A stretch of 64,000 nucleotides of DNA from Raphanus sativus (GCF_000801105.2 NC_079516.1:1736001-1800000); one strand, 5' to 3'; shown: positions 22,184 through 35,598, counted from the stretch's first letter. A program made the numbers and translations. The notes: a model not told the origin generated them from the sequence alone.

Positions 22184-23978
22184 ATCTCAGCTTTAGCTCG
22201 CCATGCTCTTCACGCTCTCTTAAATCCCTAGTCTCCCACATGAACCCACACACCGCTTCCCAAGTAATCTCCACACATCTGCGTCCGTTTCTTCACATGG
22301 GTCTGCAACTGCAAGCACTCCTCCTACTGCTTCCACCCATACCAAAAACCCACCTTTTAAAACTAATCGTCTCCTCCGGTCTCTACCAAATCGCACACAC
22401 ACAGCGTCACCTTCGCGCTTATCAGAGAGTTCACCATCCGCGAGATAGAGATGCTGCACTGCAGACGAAACTGATGACTTGAGAGACGAGAGGTTGAACT
22501 ACCCTTGCTACAGCTCGCTTCTCATGTCTTTAGCGAAGCTCGATTTAGGGTTCTTGGCTTGTTTGATGAGATGGTTGGTAAAGGGGGTTACAAGGCGAGT
22601 GTTCATACCTATACCGTTTTGATTGATGGGTTCGGTTGAGGAGGCTAATGGGGGTTTTTCGGACGGGGTATACCCTAGCGTGGTGACTTACAATGCTTTG
22701 ATAAATGGTTACTGCAAAGGTGGAAGGATCGTTCCGGCTTTTGAAGTGCTTGCCGTGATGGAGAAGAAGGGTTGTAGACCTAATGTGACGACTTTTAATG
22801 AGCTTATGTAAGGGTTGTGTAGAGTTGGGAGACCGTTTAAGGCCGTGCGTTTGTTGAAGAGGATGGTTGATGATGGTTTGTCGCCTGATGTTGTGAGTTA
22901 TTACGTTTTGATCGATGGGGTGTGTAGAGAAGGGTTTTTGAATGTGGCGTACAAGCTTCTTGGTTCCATGAGTTCTTTTGACCTTGAGCCTGATTGTGTA
23001 ACGTTCACTGCTATGATTGATGGTTTGTGCAAACGAGGGAATGTTGATGTAGCGAATGCGTTCTTGGTTTTGATGGTGAGAAAAGGGATTAACTTAGATG
23101 AAGTTACGTGTACAGTTCTTATTGATGGGTTCTGTAAACTCGTGATGCGTTGTTTATACTAGAGACATTGGGTAAGATGAGACTATTGACAACTCCTCAC
23201 TCACTGAACGTGTTTCTCGATGTGCTGAGTAAAAGCTATAAAGTGAAAGAAGAGTTAGCGATGCTTGGGAAGATTAATAAGCTTGGTTTAGTTCCTTCTG
23301 TGGTGACTTACACAACACTAGTCGACCGGTTGGTTCCGTCAGGTGATGTCAGCGGTTCATTGAGGATGCTAGAAGCGATGAAGTTGAGTGGTTGTTAGAC
23401 TCGAGGAAGCAGAGAAGCTTCTCGCTACTATGCAAGATTTAGGAGTCTCGCCGAACCATGTTACTTATACCGGAAAGGTGTTGATTATTCAGATGATGCG
23501 TGTATCAGCAAGCTAATATCTATGGTTGAACAGCTAGGGCGGGTCAACACGCGGATTATACGATTTCGTGGTGACACGGCTATGCAAAGAAGGAAGAATA
23601 GATGGGTCCAACGAACTAATCCAGACTATGCTCAAGAGAGGTGTTTATAGTGAGAAGGCAATAGACACCGTCATAGAATCTTACTGTTACAGGAAGGAAC
23701 ACAGCAAGTGTGTGGAGCTGATCACATTTGTTCTTGGAAACGGGTTCGTCCCTAGTTTCAAATCCTTTTTTTTAGTGATTTAAGGTTTGAAGAAGGAAGG
23801 AGAGACCGAGCAGGCACGTGAGCTGGTGATGGAGCTTCTAAGCTCAAATGAGGTTGTAGAGAAGAATAGAATGTTGGATTATGTTAAGGGTCTTATGGAA
23901 GGGGAAAAAGCTGGTGACTGCGGTGAAGTTATTGATATGATTGATCAATTGCATTGCAAAGAAAGACCCATCTTCTAA
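22184..23978 (+). pseudogene. P-class PPR gene remnant, copy B1
   Basis: A remnant of the At3g07290-type pentatricopeptide gene, readable only in pieces: 22623-22811, 22815-23162, 23150-23398, 23568-23783 and 23787-23978. PPR motifs are clear, such as PSVVTYNALINGYCKGGRI and SPDVVSYYVLIDGVCREG. Compared with copy B2: the MSSLARHAL start codon is ATC (22184-22186); about 115 bp are missing near 22215; about 420 bp are missing near 22562 (LGFLACLM joins directly to the DEMVGKGG motif); about 15 bp are missing near 22635; about 55 bp are missing near 23397; and a larger loss falls near 23475. In-frame stops occur at 22809 and 23781. P-class PPR proteins bind organellar RNA; this copy cannot make one. 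Confidence 0.93.
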
Positions 23979-25218
23979 GTTCCACTTTTAGATTTTTGTA
24001 TAGCCATTTTTGGAAATTTTCTTGAAATATTTATTTTTTCTGTTTCCCGTGTTAAGAGAACTGATTTCATTCTCTTTTTGTCAATGATAACTGATGTTGG
24101 GCTATGCCCAAATATCACTTAAAAAGCCCAAAAAGCCCATTCTTGTGTATTTTCTCATTATAAGTAACTTTTTGTCAGGTTCAGACCAAAGTTTCTGCTT
24201 TCTTGGTTGGGGTGGGACTTTATAGAGAGAGAGTCTTCTTCTTGTTCAAGAACAGACCCATATATACAAATAATACCCGTGATTTTTTTCTTTTAAAAAG
24301 AGAGAACATTACAGATATATACAGAAAGAGAAGGTATATATATATACACATACCCATATGCTAACACATGGAGATTTATAGAGAGAGAGAGGAGAGATGT
24401 TTCTCACTTTCTTCGTTGTATTTCATCTTCTCTCTCTCTTCTTCTGAGATCTTTTAATCGCTCTCTGCTGTCTTGTGTATATGATTTTCAAATTAATTCA
24501 AATAAAAATTAAAACAGTTTCAAAGACAGAACACCGTTGATTTTTGTATTTTCCGACAAGATGAAAAACCTCTATTTCTAAAAGTGAAGTTTTGTGTGTT
24601 TTGTCTGAAAATTTTGATCCGCTCTGCTAATTTAAAGTCTTTTGCTATCTGGGTTTCCTTAAAGGTTTCACCTTTCTTACTTTTTCACCTGCGCCAATTG
24701 CACTTGGCAATCGTCAAGGCTGCTGATTTTTGGTCCGATTGGTTTTATTTGCTTAGGGTTTGATTGGATCGCAACCCTAATTTTTGGCCTTTTTTAACTA
24801 ATTAGGATCGTCTGATCGAAAGTGTTTCTATCTGATTTGGGTGGAATTGGGTTTCTTCTTCACATTGAATAAAGAGAGGCCAACTTTGTTGGCGGCTCTG
24901 CTGATAAAAGGTGCTTTTGAGCTGCTCAACTCCTTAATCTGAGCTTAAATCTGTAAATGATACCGATTTCTACTGATGGCTTTGGCAGGTTAACGAGGAA
25001 TCTCCCTCGCGGTTCCACGGTGGTCACTTTCGAGTTAGGATTTGGAAGTGGTTTTATTAGAAAGTTTTGGAGCTTTTCTAAGTGGTTTTTATCTGATATG
25101 GTGGGCTGGATCGTAGTCTCTGATCTGGTCAGGTGCTGGGATAAAGGATCTAGAAAGTAAAGAAAAAAAGTGGTTGAAAGTATACCACTTTACGGAACAC
25201 TTGAGGGAGAAGTGTGTC
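23979..25218. other. PPR 3' end and leader region of the lysine-rich gene (B1)
   Basis: Holds GCCCA/AAGCCCA words near 24110-24140 (site II-like) and a GA-rich stretch near 24380. A long leader follows, with a probable intron acceptor at TGGCAG (about 24985) and a TTAGGGTTT near 24756. An open frame at 24957-25160 is broken by indels in the B2 copy and is not treated as a gene. Confidence 0.45.
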
Positions 25219-27551
25219 ATGTCTCGTTGCTTCCCATTTCCACCTCCAGGATATGAGAAGAAGATTAGAACCGATGAAGCAGACTCTTTAATAAAGGTTA
25301 CCCTCATAGGATCTACTCTCCTTTGAAATCGTGCTCTTTTCTGGTGTTTCTAAGATTGTATGTGTGATTTTGTTGGAGAGTGACTAGTGTACTTAGGTTA
25401 TAATACATGTCTTGCCTTGCCCCCTAGGTTCTTAGAAATTGATGAAGAAAACTTACCACGAGACTTTGACTCTCTAATGAATATTTTAAGCGAATGGAGG
25501 AGGGTGGTGAATGGCCTGAGTTCATGAGATTCTTTTGTGTGGTCTCCGAGATTTTTTCAGAATTTATCTTTTAAATGTAGCTAATGGGTGTTGAAAGACT
25601 TAAACTACCTAATATTAAAGAACCATAAACTCCAATGAATTGGCAAAGATTTTTCAACTTCTTTTAAATAAAAGTAGTAGCTTCTGGTCTGCATTTATCA
25701 TTCTTATGGATTACATTTTTTGGATACTTGGCTAACTTAGAATGCTAAGGTGCTGACATATAGAAGTGAATATATGGTTTTGGATGTTAGATAATATGAA
25801 TTATTGGTGTAGGGGTTTTGCCTATTTGACCTGAAGTTTACCCTCAAGTAATAATATACTAGTATTATCACTTGTAGGAATATGAGGATTCCTAGGAATA
25901 TTTGATTGTGTAGCATCTTGAAAAACTACTGGAATTGTAATAAGATATGGTAAGGAGCTTAAGAATTAGAGTAAAGCTAATAATGTTATCTGACTAGCCT
26001 AGGTATGTACTGAAGGTAGTTAATACTATGTATGCTTTTTTTGGCATCTTATGCCTTTCTTTTAGATCATCACTTACTTATATATGTGTGATCTTTTTCT
26101 CTCCTGGGATTGAACTGCAGGAAAAGCAAAAGAAAGAAAAGAAGCACAAAAAGGAGAAGAAGGATAAAGAAAAGAAAGAAGGAAAAGACACAAGCAAAGA
26201 CAAACATAAGGAACGGAAGGAGAAAAAAGACAGACATAAAGATAGGAAAGACAAAGACCGGAATAAAGAAAAGAGCACAACTTCGGAGGGCAAAAAAGCT
26301 GTTGGTGTTCTACCTAACACAGGGGACAGAGAGAAGCTTGTTGTATCAAACACCTTGCATAGCAATGGTAATGGAGAGTCTAAGTTTATACAAGACCTGG
26401 CAAGAAGGCTTAGAGATGAAGAAGAAGCTACAGAGAGTCAAAGTGTGGGAAAGATCAGGAATGATGATGATGAAAGAAGAATCAACAGCACCCGTAGCAG
26501 CTTTGCAATGGAGAAAAGGCCTGAAAATGCGGTTCAACTATCATCTTGCACTGTTAAACCATTGGAGAAGAAAGATCAGGCAAAGAAAATGGAACTAGAA
26601 GAGAATAATCGACGTAGGGAAAGAGTGAGTATGGCTGCTGATATGCCACTGGATAGTGAAGGGATAAAGAAAAGTGAACCGAAGTACACAACACATAGAA
26701 GTAGTAAAGGGGAGGAAACAGAGGCTGGTCAGGGCAAACCAAGAGATGTAGAGGAAGGGAGCAAATTAAAAGAGAGAGATGTAGATACTAGGAACTTTAG
26801 AGTGCAACAAAACCTTTCAAGGGAGAGCGTCAAAAATCTTACTTCAGTGGGAGTTCTTGGCAAACGGAAAGATCTTGACACAAATGGATTCTTGTATGGT
26901 GAGTTCTGGCATGATCCAACTCTTTTGTTTAATGTATATTTATATTTAGTAGTGGGTTCTTACCGTATACAATCATTGGCATTTTGATTTGTCTGCAGTA
27001 TGTTTATTTCTTGTGCCACTATCGTTTGTCTCTTAGTCTGTTTTTTTAATTGATATGCAGAGAATGGATCTAGGCCAAAGAAGATACAGAGGCCAGTTGC
27101 TTCTCCAGTATCAACCGTGGAAAACGGAAGAAAGTTGGAAGGATGCCAAACTCCTCTAAAACCTGTTACTGAGTTGCAAGAAGCAATGCGTAATCCAGAG
27201 GCCAAGGAGCATAGAGTTAACGGTTTCATCAAGTCTCAAGACCCCAAAAGCCATCCAAAGATAACTTCTGTGAAAGCGAAGGAAAACGGTGAAGCATCAG
27301 CGAAAAAGCGACCTCACTCTGACTTAAAGTATTTGGATCAGATACTGAATGTACCAGAAAAGGAGGAATTGCATGAGGTTGATGAAAGTGAAGAGCAAGA
27401 GTGGCTTTTTGGTCAGACTGGTGTGAAATTGTCAAAGAAGCCAAAAACAGATTCTACTTCTTCATTGGATGAGTCTCTGCAAGTCTGGAACAAGGCTCTT
27501 AGTATAGACTCTGCTGACATTGTAGCTCTTCCTTATGTTGTTCCATTCTAG
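25219..27551 (+). CDS. Lysine-rich (KEKK-repeat) nuclear-type protein, copy B1
   Basis: Exons 25219-25296, 26121-26898 and 27061-27551 (GT-AG) give 448 residues. The short first exon encodes MSRCFPFPPPGYEKK, a conserved plant start motif. Exon 2 opens with a run of KEKKHKKEKKDKEKK-type repeats, highly charged and probably disordered or coiled. The C-terminal exon carries RPHSDLKYLDQILNVP and EQEWLFGQ, a compact conserved segment. Plant homologues are usually annotated as myb-like protein X or unknown; no enzymatic domain is seen. Basic composition suggests nuclear location (inference). It converges on GTP cyclohydrolase I about 620 bp downstream. Compared with B2 it lacks the DSKDK insertion and several later residues. 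Confidence 0.82.
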
Positions 27552-28169
27552 TTTGACGAAATTATGATGTTCACTCACTTCAACCAAGGAGAAAGTTCCT
27601 CAGATCGCATTGGACTGGCGTCTGCTCGGTGCAGATGAAAGGTAGATGCTGAGGTATGATTGGTTTGGCTTCATGAGAAGAGAAAGCTTCCGTGCTAAAA
27701 CAAGTTCATCCGTGATCCTTGGAAATGAGATTTGAGACATTTGATTCAGTTTTGGTTCTGCTGTGTTAATCATCAGTTGATGGGATTAGCAATTGAAGTT
27801 GTATATTAGAGAGGATATAGCAAAACAGAGGAGAGATCTTCCACTAATACATTACATTTTGTAGACTTTGTTTCCCCTTTTTGTGGGAGTCAAAAACTAT
27901 TATTCTTGGAATGCAAACAATTCTTCATCTCATTTGTTTACATAATGCTTCTTTCTCAAAAGAGAATGTCTCTTGAGAGTTTAATGAACAAATGTATTAA
28001 GACAATCAGTCAGCAACAGATTGTGACACTAAAGATTGTGTTTCAAATTGATATGCTTTCAAAGTTTGGAGACCTAGATAGAAGCGTGTATGATATAAAA
28101 TAGAAAGAGAAAAAAAAAAACAACAAACAAACAAGTGAACACTCTCAAATAGGGGAGCTTGGATCCGCC
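27552..28169. other. Convergent 3' spacer (B1)
   Basis: Between the stop codons of the lysine-rich gene (plus) and GTP cyclohydrolase I (minus). Contains 3' UTR-like AT-rich sequence only; matched by 51072-51632. Confidence 0.5.
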
Positions 28170-28584
28170 TTACAAAGCAGTTGTTGTCGTATGGATCTTG
28201 TCTAGAAACGCTGCTCTTGCAGAACTGTCATTACAAAACTGACCCAAAACTGCAATAGTCGCAGTGCTGCTTCCAAACTTCTCAATCCCTCTAGAGATCA
28301 TGCAAGTATGCCCTGCTTCCGCTACCACTATCACATCCCCACCAACAAGAGGTGATAGCTTCTCAGCTATCTGCCGAGTCATCCTCTCTTGCACTTGAAG
28401 CTTGAAACCAAAAAAGTGCACAATAGACTTCACAAGTGAGCTTGCAATAGCGTTGGAGTTGGAACCTTCAGCACAATAGTAACCAACATGAACAACTCCG
28501 TAGAAAGGAAGCAGATGATGCTCACACATTGACCAGAAGGGCAAGTTTAGCTCACAGTGCAGCCTCTTCTTCTTCTCTCTGATC
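28170..28584 (-). CDS. GTP cyclohydrolase I, copy B1, C-terminal part only (cut by gap)
   Basis: The frame enters from the gap and ends at TAA (28170-28172), covering about the last 138 residues. It includes CEHHLLPFYGVVHVGYY and HTCMISRGIEKFG, the zinc-binding Cys/His and Cys positions of GTP cyclohydrolase I (FolE), so the C-terminal catalytic-type domain is preserved. Relative to B2 it has SNSNAIASS where B2 has SNSVASS. The enzyme makes dihydroneopterin triphosphate from GTP, the first step of the pterin branch of folate synthesis. Whether the 5' part exists is unknown because the contig ends here. See the full copy at 51633-53224. Confidence 0.93.
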
Positions 28585-28684
28585 NNNNNNNNNNNNNNNN
28601 NNNNNNNNNNNNNNNNNNNNNNNNNNNNNNNNNNNNNNNNNNNNNNNNNNNNNNNNNNNNNNNNNNNNNNNNNNNNNNNNNNNN
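28585..28684. other. Assembly gap (100 N)
   Basis: Exactly 100 N. Left of it is the middle of GTP cyclohydrolase I copy B1. Right of it contig 3 starts abruptly inside sequence already seen at 5985. No evidence in the sequence bridges the two sides. Confidence 0.99.
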
Positions 28685-29260
28685 AAGAGAATAAAAATTA
28701 ATTTTTAAAAATATTGATAAACCTTATCTTATTCCACGTGCTCCAGTTTTTATCCCACTTTTGTTCTGTCTACTGTGGCTCTTATCAGGTGTGGTTGATA
28801 CTACACGACAGACCCATGCGCCTAGAACTTGACGTGACCTCTTACGCCAAGTCATATTCAATGTACATGAGAACTACGTTACGTGTTATTGCCACGTCGA
28901 TAATTACTGATAGAATATATTATCCATCGACACATTAGATCTATCTTTATTACTTCTCTACCTTTGGATCTTACTCTTGAATGTGATCCGACGGTTATTA
29001 CCAATTAACACCTTATCTGCATCCCTATCACACCCGATAATTGCTTGTAACGTTTGTGATTTTTCTTCACAATGTTCATTTTCCGCGTAAAATTGTTTAT
29101 TCTTCGTAAAATCTGGACTATTTTGGCTTTAATTTGTTTGTTTTATCTCACGTTTATTTTATAATTTTAGATGAGAAAATTCTAAATTAATGAATTATTA
29201 TTCATTCTCTCGGAAAATCTCGATTTATAAATTGACACGTGGCTTTTTATCATTTAAATT

Positions 29261-30175
29261 TTATCGAGTCCGCACAAAAAGACGGCCACCGACGGCGTTA
29301 TCGAAACCGATAGCACGACACATGACAGTGTTAACGGCGGGAGAAGACGGCATCAAGTTGGTGGTGCGTTTGTATGAACCAAGCCACCGCGTCTGCATGT
29401 AACGGTTTTTCCTCCACGGCGGAAGCGTGAGGCCACGGCTCCTAAGCGATATCCTCGCCGCATCGCAAACTAGCCGCAATATCCGCTTCAGATCATCCCC
29501 TCGCCCGACAAAAATCGCTGGAAGTGATTGGAGAACACGCGCGTACTGTGCCGTCGGTCTAGCGATCATGAACTGCGACTTGAAATCTGTATCGACGATG
29601 TAACGTACGGTCTGAGATGACGTGGCGGCGGGTGAGTAAACCACGTCGATAAACTCGTGGTTACCGGCAGTAAGACCTCCGACGGAGGATTTCCATTTGG
29701 TTTTGCAGATCGCCGCATTGTGTCCTAGCTCTCTAAGAAGAGACATGAGCTTACGTCGCAAAACGGCACGCTGTTCTTGATCAGATCCTAGAAAAGAAGG
29801 CGACAGCATTTCCATCGCTTTGGCCACGTGGAACAACACCATTCTTCCGTAGTTGTCTTCTCTTAGAGAGTTTCTTAATATGTTAGCAATATCGTTGGCA
29901 TAGTCTGGTAGGTCGGCACGTTCCGATTCCGAGTCAGAAGCTGATGAGTCTGATTCATCAGAGTCATTATCACACCAGCGTGACTCGTCACGAGCGGTGT
30001 TATTGACTTCATCTTCCAAGAACCCTTGGACCAGTTCGGAGAGACAAGGGGAATCATCGTCGTACTCTTCGTCGCCGGTGTGTTCGCTGCCGCTGCTGAA
30101 ACTGCATCCAACGAGACGAGCCCTAGCCTCCTCAGCTAGTGGATCGGTAACACGTTTTGCTCTCGAGAGACTCAT
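29261..30175 (-). CDS. DUF506 (PDDEXK-like) family protein, copy A2
   Basis: Single-exon gene of 304 residues. Start MSLSRAKRVTDPLAEEAR. An acidic, Ser-rich segment follows (SRWCDNDSDESDSSASDSES, about residues 66-85). The DUF506 core includes AAICKTKWKSSVGGLTAGNH and EFIDVVYSP, DTDFKSQFMIARPTAQYARV, LPAIFVGRGDDLKRILRLVC and the end GGRLFVRTR. DUF506 proteins are plant-specific with a predicted PDDEXK nuclease-like fold; function is largely unknown, though some members are linked to stress or nutrient responses. It matches the At3g07350 type in length and ending. This is the intact partner of the frameshifted copy at 6560-7472. Confidence 0.9.
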   Translation of the reverse strand: MSLSRAKRVTDPLAEEARARLVGCSFSSGSEHTGDEEYDDDSPCLSELVQGFLEDEVNNTARDESRWCDNDSDESDSSASDSESERADLPDYANDIANILRNSLREDNYGRMVLFHVAKAMEMLSPSFLGSDQEQRAVLRRKLMSLLRELGHNAAICKTKWKSSVGGLTAGNHEFIDVVYSPAATSSQTVRYIVDTDFKSQFMIARPTAQYARVLQSLPAIFVGRGDDLKRILRLVCDAARISLRSRGLTLPPWRKNRYMQTRWLGSYKRTTNLMPSSPAVNTVMCRAIGFDNAVGGRLFVRTR

Positions 30176-33164
30176 TTCTTACTAAACCCTAAACTCTCTT
30201 GGATTTTCTCAGAGTTTTTATAAAAGAAGTCGAGTTTTTATAAAAGAAGAAAACTCTACTTTCGAGAACATAAAATGCGTGAAGAGAGAGAGGGAGATGA
30301 GTTGGGCTCCGAATATTCGTAGAAGCCAACGTTATTTATATTAGTTTTTTTGATAGAGAATAATAAAAAATAATCAAATGCAATGAGCAGACACGTAATG
30401 GTGGGATAAAGGTAGAACCGGAGGATATACCACTTCTTGGTTAGTAAGCATCACGACTTTTGGCCCGATGAGTTAGGCAAAGGTTGGCATATCCCAACGG
30501 GTAACAAGTATCTAGGGTTTATTCTCATTCTTAGCTTTAGTGTTTACAATGTTTTTGTTATTATTATTTTTAACGTTCTTCGGTGAAATTTCAAACCTAT
30601 ATGCGGAAACTTTATTATTGTGTCCATGTCATACAATTTTTCCTGTAAAAATCTATGCATACTACCCATATAGTTTGCACGTAATTCGTTTTTCGCTAGT
30701 GATGAAGGGTTTGATTAGTATTTAACATTTTTGGCAGTTCAGCTTAAGAAGATGATACTTTTGAAGGAAAAGCATCTTTGTCAGGTTGGCCAATTATAGA
30801 AGATGGATATCATTAACTATTGTATAATCAATGTTCGTTTAATAATCGGATACGTACGCAGTACGCTTGGTCTTTAACGTTTACTGAATACGCCTTCTGG
30901 CTATGGGTTATTATGCTACTGCAGTATAGCAAGAGGTTTCTAATGTATTTTACATCCACACGTCACAATTTGTTCATTAGGTATGGATACTTTGTAATTA
31001 ATATAATCATCGACATTTATTGACAAAAACACCAATTAAAAATCCTAATTAAAAGTAAACAAAACTTTATGTAAGTATATATGTAGAAGCAACAACTTCA
31101 TGACCCATGCTACGCCTTATTCGATCTGACTGAGAAAAGGAAAAAGAAATCAAATCAAATCTTGTCTGATTTGGTTTTTTAAAATAGTGCATATATGCTT
31201 ACTTTTTTTCAAATATGTTTACTTCAACTTCCAGTTGACCAGAAAAAAATCTCAAATTTATGAAATATCAGGAAGTTATATATTAAGATAAAATTATAAG
31301 AGACTGAGCTTTGAGATATATCTATTTTATATGGTTTCCATGTCTACCACTATAAATATTTTGATGTTAAAAACATTGACATTCTGAAATTTCTAAGTTT
31401 GTTTAGATTTCATTTTCCAGTCCATGATGAAAAAAGTAAATGATGATTGTGATAAAACTATAAGTTTGTCGCTTCAAAAACTATACAAACAAATTGGATG
31501 ATATGAAAGAGGAATTATCCAGAACAAAAGAAAATTGAGGAAATGAGGACGCGTGACAACAAGAAAAATGTGAGTATGATTATGGTAGGGCATAAAGATG
31601 TCCTAGAGATAGTTGATTGAGAAAGGAAGCGTAGGGCCAAGCAAAGAGCCTTTTACATTTGTCTCCCTTATCCTGTTTTCTTCATCTGATCCATTTATCT
31701 GGCTCTTCGTGAAAGGGAAAGTTGTAGCAAGTTACTAGCTAGCAAAGTCTTCGTAATTTTGATTATTTAATAAACGGAGAAGCTAGTTCAAGCCAAAGCA
31801 TAATTAATTATCCGAAATCAACTAAAGACCGCGCTCTTTATTGGTGGATATGAACAATAATTAAATACTCCACGGTATTAGGAAACAAACAATTTCCTAT
31901 TTGAGGTTTAATTAAGAGTTAATAGTTATAAAATAAAGGCATTATAAGCATGCATCAAAGAGCACAAATTAAACAGTCCGACTCATTTCGGATTGTGAAC
32001 TTGTGTCGATATCTTTTACACCGTGACTGCTGTTAGAGTATTTGTTCTGTTAGTCTCGGTCATTAACGTCGTCCATGACATTTCTCTTTAAATACAAGAA
32101 TTGAACAGTTGGAACAACATGGAGCTCAAACCAGCAAAGTGTAACAAGAGAAAATCCAATGTTAACTCATTGATGTATTAAAAGATTTTTCCAAGGATGA
32201 AGGTTTCAAAACATAGTTAGAATGCTGAGTAACATTAAGGTTTTCATTTTAGTCTTTGGAGATTATAGGAGGTCCAGATATATAAAATGAAGTTTTAGGA
32301 CTTCCAATATAAACAATTATGTCCTGAAGAGGTTTAAAACATGGACACAAGAAAACCATTCTCTTTAAATTGTTACTAGGCTACCACACCCACCGAGATA
32401 TATGCAGTTCAACGAGACTATATAGATAAAACAGCTTTTATTTAATTTACCTGAAGAAAAAGTTGGAATTTGGGAGGTGTGAAGAGTTCTCTATATGAGG
32501 CAAAGAACAAGTGACAAACATTATTTTTTTGTAAGTACAAGAACGTGACAAGTGGGTTTTGGGTCTGTTTCTGCTTGTTGTCTCATGCAGGTTGCGATAT
32601 AATATCATTTTTAAGATGAATATCAATATTATTTGAATGCGAAGAGTCAAGGAATTTTCGTTCTTAATGTCATAAGTCCTATTTTTAATAGGGATCGTAT
32701 TCTGCTAGTTTTAGCATCACATATTAGGGACTAATATTTAACACAGAGACACAAAAACTCTTCTACAGGTCTATATATTATCCTATCGAAAGCATAGTTT
32801 CTAAATCGTGGTGTTTATAATTTTTGGGTCAACATCGTATTGTTTATAGTGTAATATAAAAAGTACCATTGCAACAAACAAACAAAATGCTTGTTGACAA
32901 AAACCTTGCCTATAGATTGAGCGATCTTTTAGTAATTAAACGATGTTTTCTAAGAACCTCAACATTTGAACAAAACTAATATTTAGCTCTTATAGCATAT
33001 CTACAACATATCCAGCGGTTATTAATTTATTATTCATAATGCGGCATTGTTTGAAGATTTTTGCTATTGTTATCCAATCATGTAAATATTATATCATTAG
33101 GTCATGGGTGAAAAACACACTAACACTATGATGACGAACACTATGATGATTACAACTATTATAC
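30176..33164. other. Intergenic upstream of DUF506 (A2), no gene seen
   Basis: Counterpart of 7473-10450. AT-rich, with no exon supported on either strand. Small open frames at 30540-30725, 30820-31023 and 32447-32650 differ by frameshifts from the A1 copy and are not credible genes. Confidence 0.5.
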
Positions 33165-33178
33165 TAGGATATTGTTTT

Positions 33179-33377
33179 TTTTCTCTGATCCATGATATTT
33201 TGCGGGCTATGATCCAGCTGACTAATCTTCGGAGGTTTGACCATTAGCGCCAATCATATCTGATTGCTCACAAAAAAAGTTAGATATCCATACTAAATAG
33301 CTACACACGGGTAATAAGGTAATAGATTCGAATCCACCACCTTTAGGATCAGTGCAGGACACCACTAACCCGTGGTT
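33179..33377 (-). mobile_element. tRNA-derived SINE (copy A2)
   Basis: Same insertion as 10465-10663 at offset 22714, with TAGGATATTGTTTT duplications at 33165-33178 and 33378-33391. The shared insertion site shows it is the same event duplicated with the block, not a second insertion. Confidence 0.82.
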
Positions 33378-33727
33378 TAGGATATTGTTTTCTCTACTGT
33401 ATGTGTATATGATCATGATGAGTAGGTGATTTTATCTCATTATAAATAACGATCCAGTCTAAAACATATGAATGGATTGTTATTACTTGTAGAGCATGCA
33501 ATCACGAATGACTCGATCAGCGACGATAGTTCTCTTTCGATACACGAATTTTACATGCTATAACAAAACAGCTATTAAACCACACGATAATCATTAGTAT
33601 TACATGCTATACATTAACAAAGAACAATTTACGTATAAAATGTTGGAGTTTCCAATAAACTGCGTCTATAATCTTAGAAGACATAATGCAATATGGGAAT
33701 CAAAACGTACATTTGGTATATAAAAAT

Positions 33728-35589
33728 GGGAGAATTGGCAAAATATTCCTAAGTCAGGCCCATATTAGAGAAATGCCCATGATTATATATAACTCAAAAA
33801 GAAATAACATTTTGGTACTGTGCGGACGAAAATGCCTCTCATTTATTGAATACAGGTCAGACTGCAGAAAATGTGTGTGTCAGACCGCAGAGAAGACGTG
33901 TGTCAGACTGTAGAGATGGACGGCGGGACAGACGATGAGTTGTTGGATAAAGCAGCGAAGATCAAATCGAGATTACGTTATCGATAAAATATTCTATAAC
34001 AGCTAATATGTTGTGTTATATATCAAATATATATATTAACGGTTAACAAATAATGTATCCAATAACAACTTATTAATCAACACTATGTATCAATCTATTT
34101 GTCAGTTAACAAATTAAATATAAAAAATCTACAAGCTCACGAGTTATTTATTCAATCATTTATCATCTACACAAATTATGTATCAATGAACATCAAGTCT
34201 CTTTTAATATCATACAAACCAATTATCAATTATTTGGTATCATATATAATGTATCAGCTAACAATATATGTACCAAGTAACAAATCCGTTAACGGATAAC
34301 AACCAACTTATCATGTAACTTATTAATTCACAGACATGTATCAATCCGTTTGTGAGCTAATAAACCAAGTATCAGCTAAACAAATCATGTACCAGTTAAC
34401 GTAAAGACTTTTGTAACATCATATTAAACAGTTATGAATTCGGTATCAAACTATGTGTCAGATACTAAAACATGTAAGAAATCATTTATCATATAAAAAT
34501 TGTATCAGATAAAAAATATGATAGTTATGAATGCTTCGGTATCAAACTATGTGTCAGATAAAACAATTATAAATTCTTCAGTATCAAACTATATGTCAGA
34601 TACCAAAACATGTAAGAAATCATTTATCATACAAAATTTGTATCAGGTAACAAATAATATATCAGATAACAACATATTAATCAAGACCATGTATCAATTC
34701 ATTTGTCAGCTAATAAAACTAAATATAAAAAATGTATAAGCTCACAAGTTATTTATTCAATTATTTATCATCTACACAAACTATGTATCAATGAACATCA
34801 AGTCTCTTGTAATATCGTACAAACCAATTATCAATTATTTGGTATCATATAATGTATCAGCTAAATACATATACCAAGTAACAAATCGGTTAACGGATAA
34901 CAACCAACTTATCATGTAACTTATTAGTTCACAGACATGTATCAAATCTGTTTGTGAGCTAATAAACCAAATATCAGCTAAACAAATCATGTATTAGTTA
35001 ACGTGAAGATTTTTATAACATCATGTTAAACAGTTATGAATTCTTTTGGTATCAAACTATGTGTCAGATAACCAACTATGAATTTGACTATTAAGGTTGT
35101 TACAAATTTTGTTAGTGAGTTAACAGACTGTGTTATTTGTTACGCATTATGTTAACGTTGAATACTACTTATTAACATGTAACAAGTTATGTTATCGAGA
35201 TAATCAAATATAACTGACCGAAGTTAGTAAAATAGATGAAAAAGTTGATAATCAGAAGTAGTCAAATATTTGAAACCATGAATCTAGTTAGTAAGTGATG
35301 AGAGATGAAAGAAAGAAAAGGAAAGAAGATGGAGGAAAATAAAGAAAGAAGATGAAAAATAAAAAGAAAAGACAAAAGAGAACTAAAAGAGAATGAACAT
35401 TATCCAACATATATAATAATGAATCTGACACATGACAGAGCACTGCAGCCCTAAAAGAGTAGCCTGCAGGGCTACTAGACGTAGGCTGACGCGTGGCAGA
35501 AGGGTAAAATCGTCCAACAAAAAGGTTTATGAGATTAAGGGTAGATTGTATATTAGGGGTTGGTTTAGGTGCATTTTTACCAATTTCTC
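33728..35589. mobile_element. Non-autonomous Mutator-like element (copy A2)
   Basis: Same element as 11014-12875, with TATAAAAAT duplications at 33719-33727 and 35590-35598. The internal tandem repeat is at 34064-34464 and 34668-35070. Confidence 0.85.
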
Positions 35590-35598
35590 TATAAAAAT

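Larger units (their letters stand above)
19489..28584. repeat. Block B1: diverged paralogue of 42204-52038
   Basis: From 19489 to the contig end the sequence parallels 42204-52038 gene for gene (eIF2B-beta, PPR, lysine-rich protein, GTP cyclohydrolase I). It now carries scattered substitutions in exons, mostly silent, and many indels in introns and spacers. The contrast with the near-perfect A1/A2 match just upstream is abrupt. Confidence 0.93.

Noticed and set aside
24957..25160. Possible upstream open frame in the leader of the lysine-rich gene
   Set aside because: The equivalent B2 sequence (48369 on) carries indels that break it, and a splice acceptor (TTTGGCAG) lies within it.
26074..26365. 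Ser/Leu/Phe-rich minus-strand frames opposite the KEKK exon (also 49336-49792)
   Set aside because: Antisense shadows of the lysine-rich coding repeat.
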